This document shows positions 26,030 to 36,383 of a DNA stretch of 64,000 nucleotides, piece after piece. Source of the stretch: Bradyrhizobium nivariense (lineage in GTDB: Bacteria > Pseudomonadota > Alphaproteobacteria > Rhizobiales > Xanthobacteraceae); assembly GCF_029846715.1 (NCBI RefSeq), contig NZ_JARVWW010000003.1:186001-250000 (forward strand), given 5' to 3'. Position 1 is the stretch's first letter; every line of letters begins with the position of its first letter. Position numbers and translations under genes: made by a program. The notes under the pieces are model-generated. The model was not told where the DNA came from, ran no database searches, and saw only the letters and a list, made by a program, of their open reading frames with translations.

Positions 26030-26840
26030 GCGTACCATAGTTGCGTTTGTATTGGCTGCTACCGCGCTGGCCGCGCCGGCGCTCGCCTTCGACGGCGCGC
26101 CCGTCAGCCAGAAGGATGCGACCATCCCGGTGGTCACGATCTTGCCGGGCGCAGCGGGCAAGGTGCGCAATGTGCCGCCGGCGGTGGTGACCCAGGAAAC
26201 TTCGCTCAGCGCTCTGCAATACGCCGCAGAGGGTGGCCACCCCATCGCGCAGTGGAAGCTCGGCCGCATGTACGCCAATGGCGACGGCGTCGCCCAGGAC
26301 GACGTTCGTGCGTTCGAGTATTTCACCCGCATCGCCAACGCGCATGCCGAGGACAGCCCGTCGGCGCCGCAGGCGCAGATCGTCGCCAACGCCTTCGTCG
26401 CGCTCGGCCGCTATTATCTGAGCGGCATCCCGAATTCGAAGGTCAAGCCGGACCAGGAGCGGGCGCGGGAGATGTTCTCCTATGCCGCGTCCTATTTCGG
26501 CAATGCGGATGCGCAATACGATCTCGCCCGCCTGTACCTGAAGACGCCGGACGCCTCGCGCGAGGATTTCCGCTATGGCGCGCGCTGGCTGGGGCTCGCC
26601 GCGCAGAAGGGCCAGCACGAGGCCCAGGCGCTGCTCGGCCAGATGCTGTTCAACGGCGACCGCCTGCCGCGGCAGGCCGCACGCGGCCTGATGTGGCTGA
26701 CGCTGGCGCGTGACAGCGCAGGTAGCGACGAGATCTGGATCAAGGAAAACTACAACCGCGCCTTCGCAAAGGCCTCCGACGACGATCGCGCCATGTGCCT
26801 GCAAATGCTGGAGCAATGGGTGCAGGGCCGCCGGGAGTGA
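26016..26840 (+). CDS. exoR: ExoR-like periplasmic Sel1-repeat protein
   Basis: 274 aa with a signal peptide (about 1-24, AATALAAPALAF). Several Sel1/TPR-like repeats follow, for example YAAEGGHPIAQWKLGRMYAN with GDGVAQDD, then YYLSGIPNSKVKPD. These resemble Sinorhizobium ExoR, the periplasmic inhibitor of the ExoS-ChvI sensor pair that controls exopolysaccharide and motility. I compared them from memory only. The gene starts inside ilvD (14-base overlap). A GC-rich hairpin (26847-26867) follows the stop. Confidence 0.75.
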   Translation: MRTSRRTIVAFVLAATALAAPALAFDGAPVSQKDATIPVVTILPGAAGKVRNVPPAVVTQETSLSALQYAAEGGHPIAQWKLGRMYANGDGVAQDDVRAFEYFTRIANAHAEDSPSAPQAQIVANAFVALGRYYLSGIPNSKVKPDQERAREMFSYAASYFGNADAQYDLARLYLKTPDASREDFRYGARWLGLAAQKGQHEAQALLGQMLFNGDRLPRQAARGLMWLTLARDSAGSDEIWIKENYNRAFAKASDDDRAMCLQMLEQWVQGRRE

Positions 26841-26855
26841 TTGGCTGAGGCGGCC

Positions 26856-27653
26856 TCACGCCGCCTCAAGATCGAGATCCGCCCACACCGGCACGTGGTC
26901 CGACGGCTTCTCCCAGCTGCGCACATAGCTGTCGATGCCGACATTGGCGAGCCGGTCGCTGGCCTGCGGCGACAGCAGCAGATGGTCGATCCGCAGGCCA
27001 TGGTTCTTCTGCCAGGCGCCGGCCTGATAGTCCCAGAAGGTGTAGAGCCCGGGCTCGTCGGTGACGGCCCGAAGCGCATCGGTCAGGCCGAGGCCGAGCA
27101 GGGACTGAAAACTCTCCCGCGTCTCGGCCTTGAACAGGGCATCCTCGGTCCAGGCGGCGGGGTTATGGACGTCGCGGGCATGCGGGATGACGTTGAAGTC
27201 GCCTGCGAGGATCAGCGGCTCCTCGGTCTTGAGGCGCTCCTTCGAATACTCAAGAAGCCGTGACATCCATTTGAGCTTGTAGGGATATTTCTCGGTCCCG
27301 ACCGGATTGCCGTTGGGCAGGTAGAGGCAGGCGATGCGCAGCACCCCGCGCTTCAGGGTGACCACACCTTCGAGGAAGCGGGCATGGGCGTCCTCGTCGT
27401 CGCCGGCCAGCCCCGACTTGGTCTCGTCGAACCGGAGCTTCGAGAGCAGGGCGACACCGTTGAATGTCTTCTGGCCGTGCGTGATCACGTTGTAGCCGAG
27501 CGCCTCGATCTCCAGCCGCGGGAAGGCCTCGTCGACGCATTTGATCTCCTGGAGGCAGACGATGTCCGGCTGGCACTCCTTCAGCCAGGTCAGCAGCAGG
27601 TCGATCCGCTGCCGGACCGAGTTCACGTTCCAGGTGGCTATTCTGATGGGCAT
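26856..27653 (-). CDS. xthA: Exodeoxyribonuclease III / AP endonuclease
   Basis: 265 aa from the ATG at 27653, where the exonuclease III fold begins (MPIRIATWNVNSVRQR). Longer frames upstream give no homology. Conserved catalytic segments are visible: LQEIKC (metal-binding Glu), LAGDFNV (Asp and Asn), TFWDYQ and the final SDHVPV with the catalytic His. It repairs abasic sites and has 3'-5' exonuclease activity. The gene converges on the exoR-like gene and its stop lies within the shared hairpin. Confidence 0.95.
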   Translation of the reverse strand: MPIRIATWNVNSVRQRIDLLLTWLKECQPDIVCLQEIKCVDEAFPRLEIEALGYNVITHGQKTFNGVALLSKLRFDETKSGLAGDDEDAHARFLEGVVTLKRGVLRIACLYLPNGNPVGTEKYPYKLKWMSRLLEYSKERLKTEEPLILAGDFNVIPHARDVHNPAAWTEDALFKAETRESFQSLLGLGLTDALRAVTDEPGLYTFWDYQAGAWQKNHGLRIDHLLLSPQASDRLANVGIDSYVRSWEKPSDHVPVWADLDLEAA

Positions 27654-27739
27654 GTCGGCGGGCTCCGGGCAGGGGCCATGGTTAGAACAAACTGCAAACG
27701 CGCCCGTCAAGGACGCTGCAAAATCTCCCACAAAATTAA

Positions 27740-27755
27740 CCCGGCTTAAGCCGGG
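27740..27755. promoter_or_regulatory. Perfect 16-bp palindrome between xthA and the hybrid kinase
   Basis: CCCGGCTTAAGCCGGG is its own reverse complement. It lies 32 bases before the hybrid kinase start and 86 bases before the xthA start, in a divergent promoter region. It may be an operator; without a loop it is not a typical terminator. Confidence 0.35.
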
Positions 27756-27787
27756 CCTGGGCCATTGATACTGAAAAGGTTTTTCGA

Positions 27788-30118
27788 ATGGGATGGCCGG
27801 ACAAATCCATGAAGCGAACCGAGCCGCGCGACGGCCTGATCGGCGCATTCCTGTATTGGCTCGGCGGCTTCGAGATCGAGGATGGCCTGACCGCCGATCT
27901 CAGCGAGCGCGAGTTGCGCCGCATCCGCGCCAAGCAGATCGACGCAGTGACGCGGCTGATCCCGGTGACGATGGCAGTCACCATGCTCAACGTCGCCATC
28001 GTGCTGATCTTGTTTTGGGGCCGGGGCTGGAACGACTTTCTCGCGATCTGGGGCATGACCCTCGCCGCCACCGCCTCGCTCGCGGCGCGCGCGTGGCGGC
28101 GATCGCATCAGAACCCGCCGCAGGAGGCCTCGCCCCGCGCCGCGCGGCAGATGTTGCGGCAGGCATTCTTCCTCGCCGCGATCTGGGGCACGCTGCCGCT
28201 CGCCCTGTTCAGCCGCATCGAGCCGACCAGCCAGCTTATTCTGGCCTGCCTGATGGTCGGCATGATGTCCGGCGGCGCCTTCACGCTCTCGACCTTCCCG
28301 CGCGCCGGCCTCGTCTATCTCGCGACGACGACGATCGCCTGCGCCGGTGCGCTGCTGTTGTGCGGCGCCGGGCCTTATCTCGCGACCGCAGTGTTCCTGC
28401 TGCTGTTCGCGTTCTTCATGGCGCGTAACATCGTCTCGCAAGGCAATCTGTTCCTCGGCAATCTCAAGGCCCAGCTCGAGCTCGAGCGCCAGACCGAGAT
28501 CATCTCGCTGCTGCTGAAGGATTTTCAGGAGAACGCCAGCGACTGGCTGTGGCAGACCGATGCCGAAGGGCATCTCACCGACGTGCCCGAACGCTTCGCC
28601 GACGTCGCACAGCTGCCGCTTCCGCTGCTGAAGGGATCGCACTTCGCCGACGTGCTCGACATGCTCTGCCCCGAGGACAAGAGCGCGGCCTACAACGTCG
28701 TCGGCCTGATGGAGCACGCCGAACCGCTGCACGAGATGACCATCAAGGTCGTCGCCGGCGGCGAGGCGCGGCTGTGGTCGCTCACTGCGAAGCCGGCGTA
28801 CGACCGCGACGGTCAATTCCTCGGCTATCGCGGCTTCGGCCGCGACGTGACCGAGCGCTGGCGCGCGGAAAAGGCCGAGGCCGAGAGCCGCGCCAAGTCG
28901 GACTTCCTCGCGGTGATGAGCCACGAGATCCGCACGCCGATGAACGGCGTGCTCGGGCTCGCCAGCATGCTGCTGGAGACAAAACTCGATCCGGAGCAGC
29001 ACGAGGCCGTCACGTCGATCCGCGAGTCCGGCGACAATCTCCAACGCATCCTCAACGATATCCTCGATCTCTCCAAGCTCGAGGCCGGACGCTTCGCGTT
29101 CGAGGCGATCGACTTCGCGCCGCACGCGCTGGTCGAAGCAGCGGCGACTGTCGTGCGCGCGAGCGCCAAGAGCAAGGGGCTCGCGGTCAAGGTCGAGCTC
29201 GATCCCAACCTGCCGCCGACGCTGCGCGGCGATGTCGCGCGTATCCGCCAGGTGCTGCTCAATCTCGCCTCCAACGCGGTGAAGTTCACCGACGAAGGCG
29301 AAGTCACGATCGCAGCTGTCTGTCAGGCCCGCCGCGATCTGCTCGCCACTGTCGAATGGAGCGTGACAGACAGCGGCATCGGCATCGCCCCCGAGAAGCT
29401 CGGCCAGCTCTTCTCTGACTTCGCCCAGGCCGACGCATCGATCAGCCGCCGTTTCGGCGGAACCGGGCTTGGGCTTGCGATCTCCCGGCGCATCATCGAG
29501 CAGATGGGCGGCACCATGGGTGTCACCTCGACGCCGGGCGAGGGCTCGGCCTTCCGCTTCACGCTGGTGCTGCCCTGGAGCCAGGCGCAGGCATCCGACC
29601 ACAATGCAGACCGCGACCAAGCCGACGACCTCAAGGCCCGCATCGCAAATCTCGATCGACCGCTGAACGTGCTGGTCGCGGAGGACGATGCGGTCAATCG
29701 CATGGTCGTCAGCAAGATGCTCGGCGCCTTCGACGTCGAGCTGCGGGTCGTGACTGACGGCGTCGGGGCCGTCGAGGCGGTTGCCGAGAGCGATTACGAT
29801 GTCGTGCTGATGGACGTGCGCATGCCTGAAATGGACGGCCTTGCCGCGACGCGTGTGATCCGCTCACAGGGCGGGCGCTTCGAAGCCCTGCCGATCATCG
29901 CGCTGACCGCCAACGCCTTCCCCGAAGATGTCAAGATCTGCCGCGAAGCGGGCATGTCCGACTTCCTGGCCAAACCGTTGCGCAAGCCCGCGCTGGTCGC
30001 GGCATTGCTGGGCGCGCTGGACGGCCAATTGGTGTCGGGGGACGCACCGCTTCAGCCGGAGCAGATGCCGGTCGAGGCGGACTGGACGGACGAGGAAAGG
30101 CAGATCACTGGCGCCTAG
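27788..30118 (+). CDS. Membrane hybrid sensor histidine kinase with C-terminal receiver
   Basis: 776 aa. The first 220 residues contain about five or six hydrophobic segments (for example [19 protein letters not shown]). A PAS-like domain follows (about 240-355, [14 protein letters not shown]). The histidine kinase core has the phospho-His in [13 protein letters not shown] and ATP-binding boxes [13 protein letters not shown] and [13 protein letters not shown]. The C-terminal receiver (about 625-745) has D in [11 protein letters not shown] and K in FLAKPL. Hybrid kinases usually pass phosphate to a histidine-phosphotransfer protein; none is next to it. It ends 9 bases before the convergent erpA gene. 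Confidence 0.93.
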   Translation: MGWPDKSMKRTEPRDGLIGAFLYWLGGFEIEDGLTADLSERELRRIRAKQIDAVTRLIPVTMAVTMLNVAIVLILFWGRGWNDFLAIWGMTLAATASLAARAWRRSHQNPPQEASPRAARQMLRQAFFLAAIWGTLPLALFSRIEPTSQLILACLMVGMMSGGAFTLSTFPRAGLVYLATTTIACAGALLLCGAGPYLATAVFLLLFAFFMARNIVSQGNLFLGNLKAQLELERQTEIISLLLKDFQENASDWLWQTDAEGHLTDVPERFADVAQLPLPLLKGSHFADVLDMLCPEDKSAAYNVVGLMEHAEPLHEMTIKVVAGGEARLWSLTAKPAYDRDGQFLGYRGFGRDVTERWRAEKAEAESRAKSDFLAVMSHEIRTPMNGVLGLASMLLETKLDPEQHEAVTSIRESGDNLQRILNDILDLSKLEAGRFAFEAIDFAPHALVEAAATVVRASAKSKGLAVKVELDPNLPPTLRGDVARIRQVLLNLASNAVKFTDEGEVTIAAVCQARRDLLATVEWSVTDSGIGIAPEKLGQLFSDFAQADASISRRFGGTGLGLAISRRIIEQMGGTMGVTSTPGEGSAFRFTLVLPWSQAQASDHNADRDQADDLKARIANLDRPLNVLVAEDDAVNRMVVSKMLGAFDVELRVVTDGVGAVEAVAESDYDVVLMDVRMPEMDGLAATRVIRSQGGRFEALPIIALTANAFPEDVKICREAGMSDFLAKPLRKPALVAALLGALDGQLVSGDAPLQPEQMPVEADWTDEERQITGA

Positions 30119-30127
30119 CCGACGACG

Positions 30128-30457
30128 TCAGATCGAGAAGCTGGTGCCGCAGCCGCAGGACGCGGTGGCGTTGGGATTGTTGACGCGGAACGAGGCGCCG
30201 ATCAGGTCGTCGACGAAATCGACCTGCGACCCCGCCAGGAACGGCTGCGAGGCGGAATCGACCAGCACCACCGCATTGTCCTGCTCGATCACGAGATCGT
30301 CGTCGGTGCGGGCACGGTCAATGTCGAACTTGTATTGGAAGCCGGAACAGCCACCGCCCTCGACGGAGATCCGCAGCATCGCGCCAGACCCTTCGCCCTT
30401 GAGGATCTCCCCAATCCGGCGCGCGGCCTTGTCACTGATGGTCACGTCAGTCGTCAT
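30128..30457 (-). CDS. erpA: Iron-sulfur cluster insertion protein, A-type
   Basis: 109 aa, the A-type carrier length. The three cluster cysteines are C37 (GGGCSGF), C101 and C103 (SCGCG). The family pattern with FVDDLIGASFRVNNPNATASC is complete. ErpA/IscA-type carriers deliver iron-sulfur clusters to apoproteins. ErpA is favoured over IscA because there is no isc operon around it, but the two are hard to separate by sequence alone. Confidence 0.92.
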   Translation of the reverse strand: MTTDVTISDKAARRIGEILKGEGSGAMLRISVEGGGCSGFQYKFDIDRARTDDDLVIEQDNAVVLVDSASQPFLAGSQVDFVDDLIGASFRVNNPNATASCGCGTSFSI

Positions 30458-30492
30458 CGTTGGTCTCCGATAGTCCCGCAGTCACACCGAGG

Positions 30493-30543
30493 TCACTTAC
30501 CCAATAAGCTCACTTGCCCAATAAGGTCACTTGCCCAATTCAT
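30493..30543. repeat. Three 17-bp direct repeats between erpA and dgt
   Basis: Units TCACTTACCCAATAAGC, TCACTTGCCCAATAAGG and TCACTTGCCCAATTCAT lie head to tail with a period of 17. They are in the divergent region between erpA and dgt, 36 bases from the erpA start and 72 from the dgt start. They could be regulator sites or a slippage product. Confidence 0.6.
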
Positions 30544-30614
30544 TTGGTATCACGCGTCCAGCATAGTTAAGTACCACCATACGCAGAATCAAATGGATAG
30601 GGACTAAATTCGCC

Positions 30615-31823
30615 GTGTCCGTCGGAATGGCTGCCCCTCACGCGTCCTATGCCTGCGATCCCGAGCGCAGCCGCGGCCGGTTGGTCGCGGAGCCGCCGAG
30701 CCGGACCCGCAGCCCGTTCCGGCGGGATTGCGACCGGGTGATCCATTCCACCGCGTTCCGCCGCCTGAAGTACAAGACCCAGGTGTTCGTGTTCCATGAG
30801 GGCGACCACTACCGCACCCGGCTGACCCATTCGCTGGAGGTGGCGCAGATCGCCCGCGCTCTGGCCCGGCAGCTCGGGCTGGATGAGGACCTCACGGAAA
30901 CCCTCGCGCTCGCCCACGACCTCGGCCATCCGCCGTTCGGCCATGCCGGCGAGCGGGCACTGGACGCCTGCCTGAAGGATTTTGGCGGCTTCGACCACAA
31001 CGCCCAGACGCTCCGCGTCGTTGCGGCGCTGGAGCACCGCTATCCCGAATTCGACGGGCTGAACCTGACCTGGGAGTCGCTGGAGGGAATCGTTAAGCAC
31101 AACGGTCCGCTGACCGATCGCAGCGGCGCGCCGGTCGGGCGTTATCGCGAGCACGGCATTCCCGTCGGCATCGCCGACTACATCAAGACCTACGATCTCG
31201 AATTGTGGAGCTTCGCCTCGCTGGAGGCACAGGTCGCCGCGATCGCCGACGACATCGCCTATGATGCCCACGACATCGACGACGGCCTGCGCGCCGGCCT
31301 GTTCCACCTCGACGACCTCAAGGTGATGCCGCTGACCGCGGAGATCATCGCCGAGACTTCTGCACATTACCCCGATCTCGAGGACGTCAGGCGCGGCGCC
31401 GAGCTGGTGCGCGAGCTGATCTCGCACCTGATCGGCGCGGTGTTCTCGGAGGCGCAGCAGAACCTCGCCGCCGTGAAACCGCAATCCGCCCAGGACGTGC
31501 GCCAGCAGAGCCGGGCGCTGATCGCGTTCCCCGCCGAGGTCGCCGAGGAGGAGGCCGCCATCAAGCGCTTTCTCTATCAGCACATGTACCGCCACAAGCG
31601 GGTGATGCGGGTGATGGGCGAGGCGGAACAGATCCTGTTCGACCTGTTCGCAAAATACCTCAAATCTCCCGGCGAGCTGCCGCCGGAATGGCTGGTCGCG
31701 GCGGAGGCGGACGATGAGGGCGACCGGGCCCGCCGGATCGGCAATTTCATTGCCGGAATGACCGACCGTTTCGCCCTGACCGAGCACCAGCGGCTCTTTG
31801 ACTCGACCCCGGATTTGCGTTAG
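30615..31823 (+). CDS. dgt: Deoxyguanosinetriphosphate triphosphohydrolase-like protein
   Basis: 402 aa from GTG; the in-frame ATG at 30627 is equally possible. The HD-domain metal ligands are visible: H in [13 protein letters not shown], the HD pair in [15 protein letters not shown], and the later D in [14 protein letters not shown]. The N-terminal segment with RSRGR and the [19 protein letters not shown] motif is typical of type 2 dGTPases. It cleaves dNTPs to deoxynucleoside and triphosphate. It is followed 9 bases later by argS, so they form an operon. Confidence 0.92.
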   Translation: MSVGMAAPHASYACDPERSRGRLVAEPPSRTRSPFRRDCDRVIHSTAFRRLKYKTQVFVFHEGDHYRTRLTHSLEVAQIARALARQLGLDEDLTETLALAHDLGHPPFGHAGERALDACLKDFGGFDHNAQTLRVVAALEHRYPEFDGLNLTWESLEGIVKHNGPLTDRSGAPVGRYREHGIPVGIADYIKTYDLELWSFASLEAQVAAIADDIAYDAHDIDDGLRAGLFHLDDLKVMPLTAEIIAETSAHYPDLEDVRRGAELVRELISHLIGAVFSEAQQNLAAVKPQSAQDVRQQSRALIAFPAEVAEEEAAIKRFLYQHMYRHKRVMRVMGEAEQILFDLFAKYLKSPGELPPEWLVAAEADDEGDRARRIGNFIAGMTDRFALTEHQRLFDSTPDLR

Positions 31824-31832
31824 GCGGCGCCC

Positions 31833-33623
31833 ATGCCCGACACATCCTCAGCACTGCACCTGTTCGCCGACGTGCTCGCGCGCGTGCACGCGGTCTGCCG
31901 CGCGCTCGCGGCGGAAGCCAACTGGCCCGAGGGCATCGATTTCTCGCGTGTGGTGGTCGAGCCGCCGCGCGATGCTTCCCATGGCGACATGGCGACCAAC
32001 GCCGCCATGGTGCTTGCGAAAGAGGCAAAGGCAAAGCCGCGCGACCTCGCCGAGCAGATCGCCGAGCGGCTGCGCGCGGATGCGCTGATCGCCAAGGTCG
32101 ACGTCGCCGGCCCGGGCTTCATCAACCTGACGCTGAAGCCGGCTGCCTGGGCGGAAGCGCTGCAGACCGTGCTGCGCGAGGGCGCCGATTACGGCCGCGT
32201 CCGCGGCGGTTCCAAGGTCAACGTCGAATACGTCTCGGCCAATCCGACCGGACCGATGCATGTCGGCCATTGCCGCGGCGCCGTGTTCGGCGACGCGCTG
32301 GCCAGCCTGCTCGAGTTCGGTGGCCATGATGTTACCCGCGAATACTACATCAACGACGCCGGCGCGCAGGTCGACGTACTCGCCCGCTCCGCGTTCCTCC
32401 GGTATCGCGAGGCGCTCGGCGAGGATATCGGCGCGATTCCGGAGGGTTTTTATCCGGGCGACTACCTGAAGCCGGTGGGCGCGGCGCTGGCGAAGGAGTA
32501 CGGCGACAAGCTGCGCGCGATGAGCGAAGCCGAGTGGCTGCCGATCACGCGCGCCAAGGCGATCGCGATGATGATGGACGAGATCAGGGGCGATCTCGCC
32601 GCCCTCAACATCCGCCACGATATATTTTTCTCAGAGCGGTCGCTGATCGAGAGCGGCAACAACAAGGTCGCCGAAACCATCGATTTCCTGCGCGCCAAGG
32701 GCGACATCTATGAAGGTCGTCTGCCACCGCCGAAGGGCGCGCCGGTCGAGGACTGGGAGGACCGCGAGCAGCTGCTGTTCAAGGCGACGGCTTACGGCGA
32801 CGACGTCGATCGTCCGCTGATCAAGTCGGATGGTTCCTACACCTACTTCGCCTCCGACATCGCCTACCACAAGAACAAGTTCGACCGCGGTTTTGCGGAG
32901 ATGATCGACGTCTGGGGCGCCGATCATGGCGGCTATATCAAGCGCATGCAGGCGGCGGTTAAGGCGACGACGTCAGGCAAGGGCGCGCTCGACGTCAAGA
33001 TCGTCCAACTCGTCAAGCTCCTGCGCAATGGCGAGCCCGTGAAAATGGGCAAGCGGGCCGGCAACTTCGTCACCTTGCGTGAGGTGGTGGATGAAGTCGG
33101 CCAGGACGCCGTCCGATTCATGATGCTCTACCGCAAGAACGACGCGGTGCTCGACTTCGACCTCGCCAAGGTCATGGAACAGTCGCGCGACAACCCGGTG
33201 TTCTACGTCCAGTACGGACACGCCCGCGGCCACTCGATCTTCCGCAATGCCCGGGCCGAAGTGTTTCCGGAACTCCCGGAGGATACGAATAAGCGCATCG
33301 CCTGGCTCGGTGAGTCGGCGGTGGAGCGGCTGTCGGACCCGGCTGAACTCGACCTTCTTAAGCGGCTCGCAATTTTTCCGCGCATGCTGGAAGCGGCAGC
33401 AAGCGCCCACGAGCCGCACCGAATTGCCTTCTATCTCTATGATTTAGCCAGCGAATTTCATGCACTTTGGACGAAGGGGCGCGATTTGCCCTATTTACGC
33501 TTCATTATCAATAATGATGCAGATCTAACGAAGGCGCGGCTGGCCATGGTCCAGGGCGTCGTCTCTGTCCTGGCATCGGGCCTCGCCATCCTCGGCGTCC
33601 ATGCTCCGGACGAGATGCGGTAG
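31833..33623 (+). CDS. argS: Arginyl-tRNA synthetase
   Basis: 596 aa class I synthetase. An N-terminal additional domain is followed by the HIGH-type motif H143-V-G-H146 in [19 protein letters not shown]-like loop is present as K404-M-G-K407 (KMGKRAGN). The C-terminal anticodon-binding helical domain ends with [16 protein letters not shown]. It charges tRNA-Arg in the cytoplasm. It is the second gene of the dgt-argS pair. Confidence 0.97.
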   Translation: MPDTSSALHLFADVLARVHAVCRALAAEANWPEGIDFSRVVVEPPRDASHGDMATNAAMVLAKEAKAKPRDLAEQIAERLRADALIAKVDVAGPGFINLTLKPAAWAEALQTVLREGADYGRVRGGSKVNVEYVSANPTGPMHVGHCRGAVFGDALASLLEFGGHDVTREYYINDAGAQVDVLARSAFLRYREALGEDIGAIPEGFYPGDYLKPVGAALAKEYGDKLRAMSEAEWLPITRAKAIAMMMDEIRGDLAALNIRHDIFFSERSLIESGNNKVAETIDFLRAKGDIYEGRLPPPKGAPVEDWEDREQLLFKATAYGDDVDRPLIKSDGSYTYFASDIAYHKNKFDRGFAEMIDVWGADHGGYIKRMQAAVKATTSGKGALDVKIVQLVKLLRNGEPVKMGKRAGNFVTLREVVDEVGQDAVRFMMLYRKNDAVLDFDLAKVMEQSRDNPVFYVQYGHARGHSIFRNARAEVFPELPEDTNKRIAWLGESAVERLSDPAELDLLKRLAIFPRMLEAAASAHEPHRIAFYLYDLASEFHALWTKGRDLPYLRFIINNDADLTKARLAMVQGVVSVLASGLAILGVHAPDEMR

Positions 33624-33764
33624 TTTGGGGCGAACTACTTAAGGGGAATTTTGGGGGTAACCGGCAGAAGCCGGATCGCTTAGACTTGGTTGAAAGCCTT
33701 GTGGGTCGAAAGCCGTGCCTTGGTCGAGGGGCGCGCGGTTTTCCCGAAGGGACGCATCATCACG

Positions 33765-35309
33765 ATGGCCGAACGATATCAGGACAGACCGTTTCCTTCC
33801 GATGACTATGGTCGCGGTGGCGATCCGCATGGGAGGGCAGAGAGCGGCGATCCCTTGGCCGAACTCGCTCGCCTGATCGGACAGACCGATCCGTTCGCAG
33901 CGCAGGGGCGCCCGGGCGCGCATCCGCCAGCAGCGCCGGCGCCTGCCCAGAGCTATCAGGACGACGACTATCGGCAGGTCGATGACCAGCAGGACTATGC
34001 CGAGCAGGCACCGCCGCCGCCCGGGCCACCCTCATGGATGCGGCGCGCCAATGTGCAGCCCCAGACGGCGCCGGACGAGCCTGCCTATCCCGTTTCCGCA
34101 AACCCGGTTCATCCGTTGCATCGTTATTCAGCCCAGCCGACCGAGCCCGAGCCCGATTTTCATCAGCCGCAGGCCTATCAGGATCAGGCGTACCAGCAGC
34201 ACGATCAGGCTCACCAGGAGCAAGCCTATCAGGAGCCGCATCAGCAGCCAGATCCGGCGCGCTACGACGATGCGCTCTACGGACGGCTGGAGGCGGGCGA
34301 GCAGGACTATCAGCGCGATCCCGCCTATCCCGACGATCCTTACGCGTTCCAGAGCGACTATCCCGAGGCCGATCTCGACGAGCCGAAGAAGCAGCGCGGC
34401 GGCATGATGACGGTCGCGGCGATCCTGGCACTTGCCGTGATCGGGACCGGCGCGGCCTTCGCCTACAAGACCTATGTGGGCTCGCCCCGCAGCGGCGAGC
34501 CGCCGATCATCAAGGCCGACAACACGCCGACCAAGGTCGTGCCGGCGCCGTCGGACTCCTCGGCCAAGGTGCCGGATCGCATGGTCACCGGTGATGGCAC
34601 CGAGAAGATCGTGCCGCGCGAGGAGGCGCCTGTCGACGTCAACGCCAAGGTGGGAGGTCCCCGCGTGGTGTTCCCGCCGCTGAACCAGAACGCGAATCCG
34701 CCGACGGTCGCGAGCGTGTCGCCGTCCAACATTCCGCCGTCGAGTGCGGGGCCGAATCCGAGCAACGGTACGCTGCCGAACAATTCGCCGCGCTCGATCA
34801 GGACCGTGGCCGTGAAGGGCGATCAGACCGATAGCGCGGCGCCGCAATCGGCTGCGGCCAAGCCGGCCACTGCGCCGAAGCCGGTCGCTGCACCTGCTGC
34901 GCCGATCGCCTCGCGCTCGCCGCCGACCTCGGCCAATGCCAGCGCCAACCAGCCTCTGTCGCTGGCGCCACAATCGGCACCGGCGGCCGAGCCTCCGCAA
35001 CGGATGGCCGCGAGCAATCCGACGCAAATTGCGCCCGCGAGCAGCGGTGGCGGCGGCTTCATCGTCCAGGTCTCCTCGCAGCAGAACGAGGACAGCGCCG
35101 CCGCATCCTACCGGGTGCTTCAAAGCAAGTATGGCAGCATACTCGGATCGCGCTCGGCGGTGATCAAGCGGACCGATCTGACCGACAAGGGCAAGGGTAT
35201 CGTCTACCGCGCCTTCGCCGGGCCCTATGGTTCGGCCGCGGAGGCGACGCAGGTCTGCAACAGCCTGAAGGCCGCCGGTGGACCACAGTGTCTCATCCAG
35301 AGGAATTAA
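33765..35309 (+). CDS. SPOR-domain membrane protein
   Basis: 514 aa from the ATG at 33765. The N-terminal 200 residues are low complexity, rich in Q, Y, P and D (repeated QAYQ/YQE units), and should be cytoplasmic and disordered. One membrane segment (about 215-236, MTVAAILALAVIGTGAAFAY) is followed by a Pro/Ala/Ser-rich periplasmic linker. The C-terminal SPOR domain (about 435-514, GGFIVQVSSQQNEDSAAASY) binds denuded glycan strands at the septum. The protein probably acts in cell division. A TTG at 33690 could extend it. Confidence 0.9.
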   Translation: MAERYQDRPFPSDDYGRGGDPHGRAESGDPLAELARLIGQTDPFAAQGRPGAHPPAAPAPAQSYQDDDYRQVDDQQDYAEQAPPPPGPPSWMRRANVQPQTAPDEPAYPVSANPVHPLHRYSAQPTEPEPDFHQPQAYQDQAYQQHDQAHQEQAYQEPHQQPDPARYDDALYGRLEAGEQDYQRDPAYPDDPYAFQSDYPEADLDEPKKQRGGMMTVAAILALAVIGTGAAFAYKTYVGSPRSGEPPIIKADNTPTKVVPAPSDSSAKVPDRMVTGDGTEKIVPREEAPVDVNAKVGGPRVVFPPLNQNANPPTVASVSPSNIPPSSAGPNPSNGTLPNNSPRSIRTVAVKGDQTDSAAPQSAAAKPATAPKPVAAPAAPIASRSPPTSANASANQPLSLAPQSAPAAEPPQRMAASNPTQIAPASSGGGGFIVQVSSQQNEDSAAASYRVLQSKYGSILGSRSAVIKRTDLTDKGKGIVYRAFAGPYGSAAEATQVCNSLKAAGGPQCLIQRN

Positions 35310-35354
35310 CGGCCGTTTCCTTGACCCCCTCGCGGGTCAGGGTTAATCGGCCGT

Positions 35355-36383
35355 ATGAGCACGCGGGCCTTCATTACCGGCGTATCCGGAACGGAACTGA
35401 CCGCCGCCGAGCGGGAGTTTATCCGTAGCGAGCGCCCATGGGGTTTCATCCTCTTCAAGCGCAATGTCGAGACGCCGGCTCAAGTTGCTGCGCTCGTTGC
35501 GGAATTGCGGGCGGTTGCAGGCTCTGCTGATGCCCCTGTCCTGATCGACCAGGAGGGCGGACGGGTGCAGCGGCTGGGACCGCCGCACTGGCCGGTCTAT
35601 CCGCCGGGCGCCATTTTCGCAGGCCTCTTCGACACTGATTCGGCGCTCGGGCTGACCGCCGCGCGCATCAGCGCCCGGCTGATCGCGGCCGATCTGGCCG
35701 ATCTCGGCATTACCGTGGATTGCTTGCCGCTGGCTGACGTGCCGGTGGCGGGCGCCGATGCCGTGATCGGGAACAGGGCTTACGGCACCGAACCTGGCAA
35801 AGTCGCCGCGATCGCTCGCGCCGTCACCGAGGGCCTGGAGGAGGGCGGCGTGCTGCCGGTCCTCAAGCACATTCCCGGTCATGGCCGGGCCACCGCCGAT
35901 ACCCATTTCAAGCTGCCGACGGTCGATACGCCGCGACACGAGCTGGATCGGACCGACTTTGCGGCATTCAAGCCGTTGGCGGATTTGCCGATGGCCATGA
36001 CTGCACATGTTGTGTTTAGCGCGGTCGACCCCGCCCATCCGGCGACGACATCTGCGACAATGATCACTGAGGTGATTCGCGGCGTGATCGGGTTCCAGGG
36101 TTTGTTAATGAGTGATGACGTGTCGATGAACGCGCTGTCGGGGAATATCGCCGAGCGGACTCGCGCCATCTTCGCGGCCGGTTGCGACATGGCCCTGCAT
36201 TGTAACGGCAACATCGAGGAGATGCGCGAGGTCGCCGGCCAGACACCCGAATTGGCGGGCAGGGCGCTGGAGCGGGCGAACGCCGCGCTCGCGGCGCGTA
36301 AGGCACCGCAGCCGCTCGACCGCGCGGCCGCACGCGCCGAACTGGACGCATTGATCGCACGGACAAACACGGCATCCGCATGA
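35355..36383 (+). CDS. nagZ: Beta-N-acetylhexosaminidase
   Basis: 342 aa glycoside hydrolase family 3 protein. NagZ features are visible: GFILFKRN near the start, LIDQEGGRVQRL, KHIPGHGRATADTH with the catalytic His/Asp dyad, and the nucleophile in LMSDDVSMNAL. It removes GlcNAc from anhydro-muropeptides in the cytoplasm during cell-wall recycling. The stop overlaps the scpA start by four bases (ATGA). Confidence 0.96.
   Translation: MSTRAFITGVSGTELTAAEREFIRSERPWGFILFKRNVETPAQVAALVAELRAVAGSADAPVLIDQEGGRVQRLGPPHWPVYPPGAIFAGLFDTDSALGLTAARISARLIAADLADLGITVDCLPLADVPVAGADAVIGNRAYGTEPGKVAAIARAVTEGLEEGGVLPVLKHIPGHGRATADTHFKLPTVDTPRHELDRTDFAAFKPLADLPMAMTAHVVFSAVDPAHPATTSATMITEVIRGVIGFQGLLMSDDVSMNALSGNIAERTRAIFAAGCDMALHCNGNIEEMREVAGQTPELAGRALERANAALAARKAPQPLDRAAARAELDALIARTNTASA

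Noticed and set aside
24245..26389. A 714-codon open frame on the minus strand
   Set aside because: It lies opposite ilvD and the exoR-like gene, which have clear family motifs. Long antisense frames are expected in DNA with this GC content, and its translation is His/Asp/Arg-rich without any domain.
26847..26867. Bidirectional terminator between the exoR-like gene and xthA
   Set aside because: The stem GAGGCGGC / GCCGCCTC is perfect, but there is no T run on either strand and it overlaps the xthA stop, so I did not list it as a terminator.
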